64,000 nt of DNA, taken from positions 5,774,009 to 5,838,008 of the forward strand of contig OZ026553.1 in NCBI GenBank assembly GCA_964020155.1, written 5' to 3'. The translations under genes and the position numbers were made by a program. The DNA comes from Chondrilla cf. caribensis (Eukaryota; Porifera; Demospongiae; Chondrillida; Chondrillidae). Below, in pieces: positions 39,982 to 54,665 of the stretch (positions are counted from its first letter, which is position 1; the number at the start of each line of letters is the position of its first letter). The notes below the pieces were generated by a model that was not told where the DNA came from, ran no database searches, and worked only from the letters and a program-made list of their open reading frames with translations.

Positions 39982-41248
39982 ATGGCCGTCTTCTCAGGGA
40001 GTTTGAGCTCTGGTAGAAGGTTTGCAGTCCGTGTGGTGGGGTGGCTATGTAGAGTGCGTCCCAGCCCTATCGATGTTGGCATAAGTCCTGGTTGTGGATG
40101 GTTTTAAAGGATTGGTTGGCAAGTGAGGGTGCTTTGAGTATCCAGGCGTTTTCTGGCTGAAATTTATGGATGCCTTTTCATATCCTGTAGTACTCCTTTA
40201 GTGAGGTTAAAGGGTGTGAGCGAAGAGACATCATGTAATATTCTTGTTAAGGCGGAGCAGCTAAACCCTTGTGGTTCCGTTAAGGACAGGGCCGCTCTGT
40301 ACCTCATCAAGGACGCTGAAGAAAGAGGACAGAAACATTGACCGAACCATGCAGTATTATTGTTCCAAAATTAATTGGATAGGTTTGGTGAGGCCTGGTG
40401 GGACCATAGTGGAAGGGACAGCAGGCAACACAGGTCTGGTTTGTTATGCGTTCGTTTTCTTGTATTGTCGACGCTAGGGTTATATGTTGTTACTTATCTC
40501 AAACCGATCTTCTGCTGTGTATAGGAATTGATTTGGCACATCTATGCAATGCTATTGGCTATCAATGTGTGATTTGTATGCCAGACACGCAATCCCAGGT
40601 TCGTCAACATCACTGGGTTATGACTCCTTTGTGGCTGAATGCATTGTTTAATGTATACAGGAAAGAATAGATGCTCTACGTGTCCTAGGAGCAGACGTTA
40701 GACCAGTACCAGCTGTCCCTTATGATAACCCAGACAACTACAACCACATAGTTAGTGAATTTGTTAATATGAGTAGTACAATCTCTGAATATGTCTTGAT
40801 GTCAAGGTATACTACTCTATGCAGGCCAAAAGATTTGCAAGTTCTCTTTCAAATGCATTTTGGACCAAATAGTTTGACAATACAGCTAACAGACTAGCTC
40901 ATTATGAGACTACAGGCCCTGAAATTTGGAAGCAAACAAGTATGCATGTGTGTATAATGGTGTGGGCATATGTACGTATGTGATCGTGATATTGCCATCA
41001 ATTGTAGATGGCAGAGTTGATGCTGTTACTTTTGGAACAGGAACAGGTGGAACGCTTGCTGGTTTGTACTTCACATATCTACAAAGGAATTCCATATATC
41101 AAGTATCCATTGGTAGGTGTTGGTCTGTTCCTGAAAGAGAAGAATCCCCTAGTGCAAGTTGTCCTTGCTGATCCTCAGGTGAACATGACTGTGTTGTTGT
41201 GGTGTTGTGGTGTTTGTGTGTGTGTTTGTGTGTGTGTTTGCTTGTGTG

Positions 41249-41322
<74 letters not shown>

Positions 41323-41903
41323 TGTAAGCAATGCATTATTTCAGGGAAATGTACTCTACAACTACTTTTCTCATGGTAAACTGGAAAGAACAGAAGGATC
41401 CTCAATTACTGAAAGCATTGGTCAGGGAAGAGTGACTAACAATGTATCTGGTGCTCCTATAGATTCTGCTGTTATGATATCTGATGAAGAGGCTGTAACA
41501 ATGGTGCGTGGTATAATATTAGTTGATTTGTTTATTTGTAAAGTCATGTAGTTGTCACTTTTTAGACATTTAGAATTCTCCATGAAGAAGGTTTCTTTGT
41601 GGGAGCATCATCCGGACTGAACGTTGCTGCTGCTGTTAAGGTTTGCTTAATGGTCTACACCTTGCTAGTATCATGGTAACACACACACATAATTTATAGG
41701 TTGCAAGAACATTGGGGCCTGGCAAGATCATTGTCACTTGCTTGTGTGATTCAGGACAGGTCAGCAGTGTCCACTGAAGTAGTCGCATTGTTGTGAACAT
41801 ATTTTTAACTCTCCAGAGGTACTTCTCCAAACTGTTTAGTAGGACAGTATTGAAGGACCGAGGTGAGAGGGTCACTAGGTGCATACCTGTAGCTGGTATG
41901 TAA
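39982..41903 (+). pseudogene. cysteine-synthase-like gene, copy 1, interrupted by a stop codon
   Basis: Same exon layout as copy 2: exon 1 (ATG 39982, Arg-rich mitochondrial presequence-like start), exon 2 with [13 protein letters not shown] and the PLP-lysine motif, then GNTGIDLAHLCNAIGYQC, GADVRPVPAVPYDNP, AVTFGTGTGGTLAG, FLKEKNPLVQVVLADPQ, SSITESIGQGRVTNN, FVGASSGLNVAAAVKVARTL and RYFSKLFSRTVLKDRG. Lesions: the glycine before GSVKDR is Cys (NPCGSVKD, 40270), and exon 6 has an in-frame TAG at 40870-40872 where copy 2 reads a Gln codon. Exon 2 also has no GT at the expected donor (AAAGAG|GACAG, 40326 region), as in copy 2. Copy 1 keeps the SITE.IGQGR loop that copy 2 has lost. Probably a pseudogene. 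Confidence 0.82.
41205..41318. repeat. (GT)n in cysteine-synthase copy 1 intron 8
   Basis: GT and GTTT units, about 40 bp after the donor; a homologous tract is at 44565-44661. Confidence 0.92.
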
Positions 41904-42027
41904 AATGTGAATGCTCTGCTCTTGCCTTCCTGCAGGTCTTCTCCAAACACTTCCAGAGAAATATCACAGTTCTTTGCACTGACAGTAATAAGAATTGAGA
42001 ACTTTTGAATTTACCATTCTACTTATT

Positions 42028-42033
42028 AATAAA
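42028..42033 (+). promoter_or_regulatory. polyadenylation signal of copy 1
   Basis: AATAAA 125 bp past the stop; conserved at 37036 and 45374 in the other units. Confidence 0.6.
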
Positions 42034-42506
42034 ATGCAAAAAGTTGATTCAGTCATATTATTCCACAGTTGAAATTCTTGCAAACATACGTAAGTGTTCC
42101 AAACTGATAAAGGTGACTGACATACTTTCATTTTGAAACCTTTTGGCTTTGTGAAATGTCAAATTCAACTACATGTGGGACAATCAGCATCTTGATTTTA
42201 ATGCCTTAACATCAATACAGGACCCACCCCTTTTACACCTTCACAGGAAATACCCATTCCCTCTATTCTAATCGACTGTCACTTAGGTTAAGTTGGGTAT
42301 ACTTATTTAGGCCATAGATACTTGTTATTGACAATTAAAATAAACGCATAATTACATAATAAATATTAGTTAAAACGGTAGTACGTGGGTGTAGCAATAG
42401 CTTTCACTCTTCCAACCTTATGTTGTCCATAATTTGTTCAAGTATCAAAATACTGTATTATAATGATCACATTAATGAAATGAAGAAATTGTCGGATTGG
42501 TAATTA

Positions 42507-42797
42507 ATAAAAAGTCACCCACTCAGGGTCAAAGACACCTATATATGTAGAGCTTTACAGGGACTTTCCACAGATACTGTGTACTTGCGTCATTCCACGA
42601 ATGCAGAAGACACTATTCTAGCTGGGAGGTCAGTCGCGAGTCCCAAAGCTCCCCCCTACGGTTCTTTGTAGAGAGTATTGCAACTGACCACCAGGAAGTG
42701 AGCTATTTTTTTCAGAGAAAAAAACCGTCCTTTCGAGGATTCGAACCCGCGACCTGGAGCCTAGAGTCGTGTCACCTGACCACCCCGCCACCGTGAC
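42507..42797 (-). mobile_element. tRNA-derived SINE, copy C
   Basis: Same element and position relative to the gene as copies A and D. Confidence 0.75.
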
Positions 42798-43268
42798 CTA
42801 TCTATTTTATTAGTATTATCTGCACTATTTAAAGTTGCCCTCAATGTTCAATTCGGAGAATAGGCCACCCCCAGGCACTCGAATCACTTGATCGTCTCTA
42901 ATAGGTTTAGAAGAACCTTCGGTGAAGATTTAAAGCTCGTTGAAGTCTTCGCGCTCAAATTCTAGCCCAAATCCTAATTGTCGGCGTTTTGAAATCGGCC
43001 ATTTTGTTCGCACAATAGAAATTCACTGTAGTGGTTACGCGTAGGAATGCATATTATATGATGTTGCAGTAAATCCTAAATTTGAGTATACTCGAAGATG
43101 GTGGAGCTACGTAGCTCGTAGCTACGGCAAGGGAGCTTTGTGTGTTGTCTATGTTATGCCCGTGTGGTGTGTCGTAGGGTGTTGTCTATGTTATGACGGT
43201 GTGGTGTGTCGTAGGGTGTTGTCTATGTTATGACGGTGTGGTGACCCCCCTTTCCCTCTGACACCAGC

Positions 43269-45249
<1,981 letters not shown>

Positions 45250-45373
45250 AATGTGAATGCTCTGCTCTTGCCTTCCTGCAGGTCTTCTCCAAACACTTCC
45301 AGAGAAATATCACAGTTCTTTGCACTGACAGTAATAAGAATTGAGAACTTTTGAATTTACCATTCTACTTATT

Positions 45374-45379
45374 AATAAA
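45374..45379 (+). promoter_or_regulatory. polyadenylation signal of copy 2
   Basis: AATAAA in TATTAATAAAATGC, 125 bp past the last stop. Confidence 0.6.
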
Positions 45380-45851
45380 ATGCAAAAAGTTGATTCAGTC
45401 ATATTATTCCACAGTTGAAATTCTTGCAAACATACGTAAGTGTTCCAAACTAATAAAGGTGACTGACATACTTTCATTTTGAAACCTTTTGGCTTTGTAA
45501 AACGTCAAATTCAACTACATGTGGGACAATCAGCATCTTGATTTTCACGTCTTAACATCAATACAGGACCCACCCCTTTTACACCTTCACAGGAAATACC
45601 CATTCCCTCTGTTCTAATCAACTGTCACTTAGGTTAAGTTGGGTATACTTATTTAGGCCATAGATACTTGTTATTGACAATTAAAATAAACGCATAATTA
45701 CATAATAAATATTAGTTAAAACGGTAGTACGTGGGTGTAGCAATAGCTCTCACTCTTTCCAACCTTATGTTGTCCATAATTTGTTCAAGTATCAAAATAC
45801 TGTATCATAATGATCACATTAATGAAATGAAGAAATTGTCGGATTGGTAAT

Positions 45852-46144
45852 TAATAAAAAGTCACCCACTCAGGGTCAAAGACACCTATATATGTAGAGC
45901 TTTACAGGGACTTTCCACAGAGACTGTGTACTTGCGTCATTCCACGAATGCAGAAGACACTATTCTAGCTGGGAGGTCAGCCGCGAGTCCCAAAGCTCCC
46001 CCCTACGGTTCTTTGTAGAGAGTATGCGACTGACCACCAGGAAGTGAGCTATTTTTTTTCAGAGAAAAAAACCGTCCTTTTGAGGATTCGAACCCGCGAC
46101 CTGGAGCCTAGAGTCGTGTCACCTGACCACCCCGCCACCGTGAC
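45852..46144 (-). mobile_element. tRNA-derived SINE, copy D
   Basis: Same element; box B reads GGGTTCGAATCCTC on the minus strand. Confidence 0.75.
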
Positions 46145-46499
46145 TTATCTATTTTATTACTATTATCTGCGCTATTTAAAGTTGCCCTCAATGTTCAATT
46201 CGGAGAATAGGCCACCCCCAGGCACTCGAATCACTTGATCGTCTCTAATAGGTTTAGAAGAACCTTCGGTGAAGATTTAAAGCTCGTTGAAGTCTTTGCG
46301 CTTAAATTCTAGCCCAAATCCTAATTGTCGGCGTTTTGAAATCGGCCATTTTGTTCGCACAATATAAATAATATAAATTCACTGTAGTGGTTACGCGTAG
46401 GAATGCATATTATATGATGTTGCAGTATTTCCTCATAAATTCGAGTATACTCGAAGATGGTGGAGCTACGTAGCTCGAAGTTACGGCAAGGGATCTTTA

Positions 46500-47161
46500 C
46501 AAAGTCTTCTGTTTCATACTATAAAACCCGAGGGTATGTCAAGTTTCCCTGTATTCCAGACTGTATGTGTATTATTGCTTTCCTGTGATAGAAACTTCGT
46601 CGGAGAATGCGCGAACACTGTAAGGGACATAGCAGTATTCCTCTGCAAAGAGAAGATATTACCAAATTGTATCTTCGAGGTGTGGTTGTGTAGGGTATGG
46701 GTTGAGGTATATTAACTGATAGAATATTTTCACTTGCTTTGTGTTCAGTTTTGAAGTAGTGAAGATCATTCATGACAAGATACTGGACATGACCGGTAGT
46801 AACCAGTGAGTGCATCATTATGTGATCCACTGTGATTATCATACTCAAGTATTACATCTGCTCTCAGAGTACCACTTGTTCTGGTGGGAAACAAGACAGA
46901 CCTCCACATGCAAAATTAATAGTTCTGTGTAGCACTGCAAACACACACATCAAAATAGAACTATTGCCAGTACCTGTTTTACAATAATCTATTATCACAA
47001 TGTCAACACAATAAGTATATTATGTGGCAAATCTAGCACACTGCATTATACTACGATGGGTCAGGTATTTAGGTACGTATCTCGTTGACCGGCACACGCC
47101 ATTTTGTATTTCCCACCGGTGACATAGGTGTCAGTGACCCCCCTTTCCCTCTGACACCAGC
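46500..47161 (+). other. rearranged segment between promoter block and satellite
   Basis: After the usual promoter block (to about 46495) the unit departs into new sequence. 46592-46676 reads KLRRRMREHCKGHSSIPLQR.. from an acceptor GTGATAG to a donor GAG|GTGTGG, possibly an exon of an unknown gene; part of it recurs at 50144-50206. The RHEB-like exons follow (separate entry). 47129-47161 returns to the cysteine-synthase 5' flank. Confidence 0.6.
46749..46919 (+). pseudogene. RHEB: RHEB GTPase fragment, two exons
   Basis: Exon 46749-46805 reads FEVVKIIHDKILDMTGSNQ and exon 46868-46919 reads VPLVLVGNKTDLHM, then stops at TAA. This is the alpha-3 helix plus the NKxD guanine-specificity loop of RHEB (human SFEVIKVIHGKLLDM, NKKDLHM), with a conserved intron between. 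P-loop, switch I/II and C-terminal CAAX parts are absent, so it is a stranded fragment unless spliced to exons I cannot see. Confidence 0.7.
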
Positions 47162-47188
47162 ATGGCCGTCTTCTCAGGAAGTTTGAGG
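47162..47188 (+). pseudogene. cysteine-synthase exon 1 fragment cut by satellite
   Basis: ATGGCCGTCTTCTCAGGAAG and GTTTGAG match exon 1 of the duplicated gene, then the sequence becomes satellite (GAATTCGAATGCACAGACAC). Confidence 0.85.
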
Positions 47189-48637
47189 AATTCGAATGCA
47201 CAGACACACTCCTTGACCTAGTACAGTCATTCTGATAACAAAAAAGATGCATTTTGATGTCGACCAAAATTTCCCCCCAGTGCCACATATAAAAGAATGT
47301 ATATACTTTGTATGTACATTCATATATGCGTGTAATACGCCTTGTGGTGATCACCTAAGCAATTTGAGATTTCTTTTCTGTTCACCAAGGGCTACCCAGT
47401 GTCCATACCAAACTCTCCAACACAATTTCGTATGCATTCTGATTGTCCTGAGTGCGTTATAAGCCTCGTGGTGACAAGCCAAAAAATGTCAATTTTTTGA
47501 GTTGTCACCACGGCCTCTCCTGTGTGCACGTGATGCATCTTAGCTCAAATCCGATTGCACAGACACACTCCTGGACCTAGTAGCTACCTTCTGATAGCAT
47601 AAAGGATGCATTTTGATGTCGACCAAAATTTCACCCCAGTGCCACATATAATAGAATGTATATACTTTGTATGTACATTCATATATGCGTGTAATACGCC
47701 TTGTGGTGATCACCTAAGCAATATGAGATTTCTTATCTGGTCACCAAGGGCTACCTAGTGTCCATGCCTAACTCACCAACACAATTTCGTAAGCATTCTG
47801 ATTGTCCTGAGTGCGCTATAAGCCTCGTGGTGACAAGCCCAAAAAATGTCAATTTTTGGTCTTGTCACCACGGCCTCTCCTGTGTACACGTGGTGCATCA
47901 TAGCTGAAATCCAAATGCACAGACACACTCCTGGACCTGGTAGCTACCTTCTGATAGCAAAAAGGATGCATTTTGATGTCGACCAAAATTTCCCCCTATT
48001 GCCAATGTACATACTTTGTATGTAGATTCATATATAAGTGTATTCCGCCTTGGGTGATCACCTAAGCAATTTGAGATTTCTTTTCTGGTCACCATGGGCT
48101 ACCTAGTGTCCATGCCTAACTCACCAACACAATTTCGTAAGAATTCTGATTGTCCTGAGTGCGCTATAACCCTCGTGGTGACAAGCCCAAAAAATGTCAA
48201 TTTTTGGTCTTGTCACCACGGCCTCTCCTGTGTGCACGTGATGCATCATAGCTGAAATCCAAATGCACAGACACACTCCTGGACCTGGTAGCTACCTTCT
48301 GATAGCAAAAAGGATGCATTTTGATGTCGACCAAAATTTCCCCCTATTGCCAATGTATAATACTTTGTATGTAGATTCATATATAAGTGTATTACGCCTT
48401 GTGGTGATCACCTAAGCAATTTGAGATTTCTTTTCTGGTCACCAAGGGCTACCTAGTGTCCATGCCTAACTCACCAACCCAATTTCGCAAGCATTCTGAT
48501 TGTCCTGAGTGCGCTATAAGCCTCGTGGTGACAAGCCAAAAAATGTCAATTTTTTGAGTTGTCACCACGGCCTCTCCTGTGTGCACGTGATGCATCGTAG
48601 CTGAAATCCAAATGCACAGACACACTCCTGGACCTGT
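47189..48637. repeat. 347/361-bp satellite, block 1, about 4 monomers
   Basis: Monomers contain GATGCATTTTGATGTCGACC, GATTGTCCTGAGTGCGCTAT and the inverted pair CGTGGTGACAAG / CTTGTCACCACG. The block replaces the body of a cysteine-synthase copy: exon 1 sequence lies to the left and the exon 11 end to the right. Confidence 0.93.
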
Positions 48638-49400
48638 GATTCAGGACAGGTCAGCTGTGTCCACTGAAATAGTCAAATTGTTGTGAACATATTTTTATCT
48701 CTCCAGAGGTACTTCTCCAAACTGTTTAGTAGGACAGTATTGAAGGACTGAGGTGAGAGGGTCACTAGGTGCATACCTGTAGCTGGTATGTAAAGTGTGA
48801 ATGCTCTGCTCTTGCCTTCCTGCAGGTCTTCTCCAAACACTTCCAGAGAAATATCACAGTTCTTTGCATTGGCAGTAACAAGAATTGAGAACTTTTGAAT
48901 TTACCATTCTACTTATTAATAAAATGCAAAAAGTTGATTCAGTCATATTATTCCTCAGTTGAAATTGTTGCAAACATACGTAAGTGTTCCAAACTGATAA
49001 AGGTGACTGACATACTTTCATTTTGAAACCTTTTGGCTTTGTTAAAATTAATATCAAATTTAACTACATGTGGGACAATCAGCATCTTGATTTTAACGCC
49101 GTAACATCAATACAGGACCCACCCCTTTTACACCTTCACAGGAAATACCCATTCCCTCTGTTCTAATTGACTGTCACTTAGGTTAAGTTGGGTATACTTA
49201 TTTAGGCCATAGATACTCGTTATTGACAATTAAAATAAACACATAATTACATAATAAATATTAGTTAAAATGGTAGTACGTGGGTGTAGCAATAGCCTTC
49301 ACTCTTTCCAACCTTATGTTGTTCATAATTTCTTCAAGTATCAAAATACTGTATTATAATGATCACATTAATGAAATGAAGAAATTGTCGGATTTGTAAT
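48638..49400 (+). pseudogene. cysteine-synthase-like 3' fragment (exon 11 end, last exon and flank)
   Basis: TGTGATTCAGGACAG|GTCAGC joins satellite directly. The last exon (RYFSKLFSRTVLKD) then has TGA where the others have CGA (GAC TGA GGT at 48748-48750), and the 3' flank with AATAAA follows. It is non-coding as it stands. Confidence 0.82.
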
Positions 49401-49694
49401 TAATAAAAAAGTCACCCACTCAGGGTCAAAGACACCTATATATGTAGAGCTTCACAGGGACTTTCCACAGATACTGTGTACTTGCGTCATTCCACGAATG
49501 CAGAAGACACTATTCTAGCTGGGAGGTCAGCCGCGAGTCCCAAAGCTCCCCCCTACGGTTCTTTGTAGAGAGTATGCGACTGACCACCAGGAAGTGAGCT
49601 ATTTTTTTTCAGAGAAAAAAACCGTCCTTTTGAGGATTCGAACCCGCGACCTGGAGCCTAGAGTCGTGTCACCTGACCACCCCGCCACCGTGAC
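49401..49694 (-). mobile_element. tRNA-derived SINE, copy E
   Basis: Same element, followed by the promoter block to about 50040. Confidence 0.75.
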
Positions 49695-50210
49695 TTATCT
49701 ATTTTATTATTATTATCTGCACTATTTAAAGTTGCCCTCAATGTTCAATTTGGAGAATAGGCCACCCACAGGCACTCGAATCACTTGATCGTCTCTAATA
49801 GGTTTAGAAGAACCTTCGGTGAAGATTTAAAGCTCATTGAAGTCTTTGCGCTCAAATTCTAGCTCAAATTCTAATTGTCGGCGTTTTGAAATCGGCCATT
49901 TTGTTCGCACAATAGAAATAATATAAATTCACTGTAGTAGTTACGCGTAGGAATGCATATTATATGATGTTGCAGTAAATCCTAAATTCGAATATACTCG
50001 AAGATGGTGGACTACGTAGCTCGTAGCTACGGCGAGGGAGCTTTACAAAGTCTTCAGTTTTTAATACTATAAAACCCGAGGGTATGTAAAGTTTTCCTAC
50101 ATTCCAGACTGTATGTGTATTATTGCTTTCCTGTGATAGAAACTTCGTCGGAGAATGCGCGAACACTGTAAGGGACATAGCAGTATTCCTCTGCAAAGAG
50201 AAGATATCAA

Positions 50211-50868
50211 GAAGGTCTCAATAGGTGACCCGTAACTCCAGTTACATTGGAAGGTGCTTAATATTTTTTTTCAATGTACGGGAGAGTATAGGAGATAAAA
50301 CGCTAAGCACCTTTTTTCATAGCTCATTAGAGAGGGGGCGTGTCAACTTGATATTTTAGACAGACCTAGCTAGGGACGTGAACTAACTTCTGAAACAATT
50401 CCCATCTCAATAGGTGACCCGTAACTCCAGTTACATTGGAAGGTGCTTAATATTTTTTCAATGTATGGGAGAGTATAGGAGATAAAACGCTAAGCACCTT
50501 TTTGCATAGCTCATGGGGGAGGGGGCGTGTCAACTTGATATTTTAGACAGATCTAGGCAGGGACGTGAACTAACTTCTGAAACAATTCCCATCTCAATAG
50601 ATGACACGTAACCCCAGCTACATTGGAAGGTGCTTAATATTTTTTCAATGTACGGGAGAGTATAGGAGATAAAACGCTAAGCACCTTTTTGCATAGCTCA
50701 TGGGGGAGGGGGCGTGTCAATTTGATATTTCAGACAGACCTAGCAGGGGACGTGAGCTAACTTTTGAAACAATTCCCATCTCAATAGGTGACCCTTAACT
50801 TCAGTTACATTGGAAGGTGCTTAATATTTTTTCAATTTTTTCAATGTATGGGAGAGTATCGAGTAACA
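50211..50868. repeat. about 187-bp tandem repeat, 3.5 copies
   Basis: Starts TCTCAATAGGTGACCCGTAA at 50215, 50404, 50591 and 50778. Each copy has GGAAGGTGCTTAATATTTTT, AAACGCTAAGCACC and GGGGGCGTGTCAA. GGTGCTTA and TAAGCACC form an inverted pair about 50 bp apart. Unrelated to the satellite that follows. Confidence 0.9.
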
Positions 50869-53800
50869 ATTTCTTGTCTGGTCACCAAGGGCTACCCAGT
50901 GTCCATGCCAAACTCATGAATCAACACAATTCCGTACGCATTCTGATTGTCCTGAGTGCGTTATAAGCCTCGTGGTGACAAGCCAAAAAATGTCAATTTT
51001 TTGAGTTGTCACCACGGCCTCTCCTGTGTGCACGTGATGCATCAGAGCTCTAATCCAATTGCACAGACACACTCCTGGACCTGGTAGCTACCTTCTGATA
51101 GCAAAAAGGATGCATTTTGATGTCGACCAAAATTTCCCCCCAGTGCCACATATAATAGAATGTATATACTTTGTATGTACATTCATATATGCGTGTAATA
51201 CGCCTTGTGGTGATCACCTAAGCAATTTGAGATTTCTTTTCTGGTCACCAAGGGCTACCCAGTGTCCATACCAAACTCACCAACACAATTTCGGAAACAT
51301 TCTGATTGTCCTGAGTGCGTTATAAGCCTCGTGGTGACAAGCCCAAAAAATGTCAATTTTTTGAGTTGTCACCACGGCCTCTCCTGTGTTCCCGTGATGC
51401 ATCATAGCTCAAATCCAAATGCACAGACACACTCCTGGACCTGGTAGCTACCTTCTGATAGCAAAAAGTTGCATTTTGATGTGGACCAAAATTTCCCCCT
51501 ATTGCCAATGTATATACTTTGAATGTAGATTCATATATAAGTGTATTACGCCTTGGGTGATCACCTGAGCAATTTGAGATTTCTTTTCTGGTCACCAAGG
51601 GCTACCTAGTGTCCATGCCTAACTCACCAACACAATTTCGCAAGCATTCTGATTGTCCTGAGTGCGCTATAAGCCTCGTGGTGACAAGCCCAAAAAATGT
51701 CAATTTTTGGTCTTGTCACCACGGCCTCTCCTGTGTGCACGTGATGCATCATAGCTGAAATCCAAATGCACAGACACACTCCTGGACCTGGTAGCTACCT
51801 TCTGATAGCAAAAAGGATGCATTTTGATGTTGACCAAAATTTCCCCCTATTGCCAATGTATAATACTTTGTATGTAGATTCATATATAAGTGTATTACGC
51901 CTTTTGGTGATCACCTAAGCAATTTGAGATTTCTTTCCTGGTCACCATGGGCTACCTAGTGTCCATGCCTAACTCACCAACACAATTTCGTAAGCATTCT
52001 GATTGTCCTGAGTGCGCTATAAGCCTCGTGGTGACAAGCCCAAAAAATGTCAATTTTTGGTCTTGTCACCACGGCCTCTCCTGTGTGCACGTGATGCATC
52101 ATAGCTGAAATCCAAATGCACAGACACACTCCTGGACCTAGTAGCTACCTTCTGATAGCAAAACGTTGCATTTTGATGTCGACCAAAATTTCCCCCCAGT
52201 GCCAATGTACATACTTTGTATGTAGATTCATATATAAGTGTATTACGCCTTGGGTGATCACCTAAGCAATTTGAGATTTCTTTTCTGGTCACCAAGGGCT
52301 ACCTAGTGTCTATGCCTAACTCACCAACACAATTTCGTAAGCATTCATATTGTCCTGAGTGCGCTATAAGCCTCGTGGTGACAAGCCCAAAAAATGTCAA
52401 TTTTTGGTCTTGTCACCACGGCCTCTCCTGTGTGCACGTGATGCATCATAGCTGAAATCCAAATGCACAGACACACTCCTGGACCTGGTAGCTACCTTCT
52501 GATAGCAAAAAGTTGCATTTTGATGTCGACCAAAATTTCCCCCCAGTGCCACATATAATAGAATGTATATAATTTGTATGTATATTCATATATGCGTGTA
52601 ATACGCCTTGTGGTGATCAGCTAAGCAATTTGAGATTTCTTTTCTGGTCACCAAGGGCTACCCAGTGTCCATGCCAAACTCACCAACACAATTTCGTAAG
52701 CATTCATATTGTCCTGAGTGCGCTATAAGCCTCGTGGTGACAAGCCCAAAAAATGTCAATTTTTGGTCTTGTCACCACGGCCTCTCCTGTGTGCACGTGA
52801 TGCATCATAGCTGAAATCCAAATACACAGACACACTCCTGGACCTGGTAGCTACCTTCTGATAGCAAAAAGATGCATTTTGATGTCGACCAAAATTTCCC
52901 CCCAGTGCCACATATAATAGAATGTATATACTTTGTATGTAGATTCATATATGCGTGTAATACGCCTTGTGGTGATCACCTAAGCAATTTGAGATTTCTT
53001 TTCTGGTCACCAAGGGCTACCTAGTGTCCATGCCTAACTCACCAACACAATTTCTCAAGCATTCTGATTGTCCTGAGTGCGCTATAAGCCTCGTGGTGAC
53101 AAGCCCAAAAAATGTCAATTTTTGGTCTTGTCACCACGGCCTCTCCTGTGTGCACGTGATGCATCATAGCTGAAATCCAAATGCACAGACACACTCCTGG
53201 ACCTGGTAGCTACCTTCTGATAGCAAAAGGTTGCATTTTGATGTCGACCAAAATTTCCCCCCAGTGCCAATGTATATACTTTGTATGTAGATTCATATAT
53301 GCGTGTAATACGCCTTGGGTGATCACCTAAACAATTTGAGATTTCTTTTCTGGTCACCAAGGGCTACCTAGTGTCCATGCCTAACTCACCAACACAATTT
53401 CGCAAGCATTCTGATTGTCCTGAGTGCGCTATAAGCCTCGTGGTGACAAGCCCAAAAAATGTCAATTTTTGGTCTTGTCACCACGGCCTATCCTGTGTGC
53501 ACGTGATGCATCATAGCTGAAATCCAAATGCACAGACACACTCCTGGACCTGGTAGCTACCTTCTGATAGCAAAAAGGATGCATTTTGATGTCGACCAAA
53601 ATTTCCCCCCCAGTGCCACATATAATAGAATGTATATACTTTGTATGTACATTCATATATGCGTGTAATACGCCTTGTGGTGATCACCTAAGCAATTTGA
53701 GATTTCTTTGCTGGTCACCAAGGGCTACCTAGTGTCCATGCCTAACTCACCAACACAATTTCGCAAGCATTCTGATTGTCCTGAGTGCGCTATAAGTCTC

Positions 53801-54665
53801 GTGGTGACAAGCCCAAAAAATGTCAATTTTTGGTCTTGTCACCACGGCCTCTTCTGTGTGCACGTGATGCATCATAGCTGAAATCCAAATGCACAGACAC
53901 ACTCCTGGACCTGGTAGCTACTTTTGATAGCAAAAATGATGCATTTTGATGTCGACCAAAATTTCCCCTATTGCCAATGTATATACTTTGTATGTAGATT
54001 CATATATAAGTGTATTACGCCTTGGGTGATCACCTAAGCAATTTGAGATTTCTTTGCTGGTCACCAAGGGCTACCTAGTGTCCATGCCTAACTCACCAAC
54101 ACAATTTCGTAAGCATTCTGATTGTCCTGAGTGCACTATAACCCTCGTGGTGACAAGCCCAAAAAATGTCAATTTTTGGTCTTGTCACCACGGCCTCTCC
54201 TGTGTGCACGTGATGCATCATAGCTCAAATTCAAATGTACAGACACACTCCTGGACCTGGTAGCTACCTTCCGATAGAAAAAGGATGCATTTTGATGTCG
54301 ACCAAAATTTCCCCCCAGTGCCAATGTATATACTTTGTATGTAGATTCATATATAAGTGTATTACGCCTTGGGTGATCACCTAAACAATTTGAGATTTCT
54401 TTTCTGGTCACCAAGGGCTACCTAGTGTCCATGCCTAACTCACCAACACAATTTCGTAAGCATTCTGATTGTCCTGAGTGCACTATAAGCCTCGTGGTGA
54501 CAAGCCCAAAAAATGTCAATTTTTGGTCTTGTCACCACGGCCTCTCCTGTGTGCACGTGATGCATCATAGCTCAAATTCAAATGTACAGACACACTCCTG
54601 GACCTAGTAGCTACCTTCTGATAGCAAAAAGGATGCATTTTGATGTCGACCAAAATTTCCCCCCA
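50869..54665. repeat. 347/361-bp satellite, block 2, about 11 monomers
   Basis: Same family as block 1. The two monomer classes differ in the segment CAGTGCCACATATAATAGAA (long) against TATTGCCAATGTATATACTT (short). Copies here vary more than in block 3. Confidence 0.95.
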
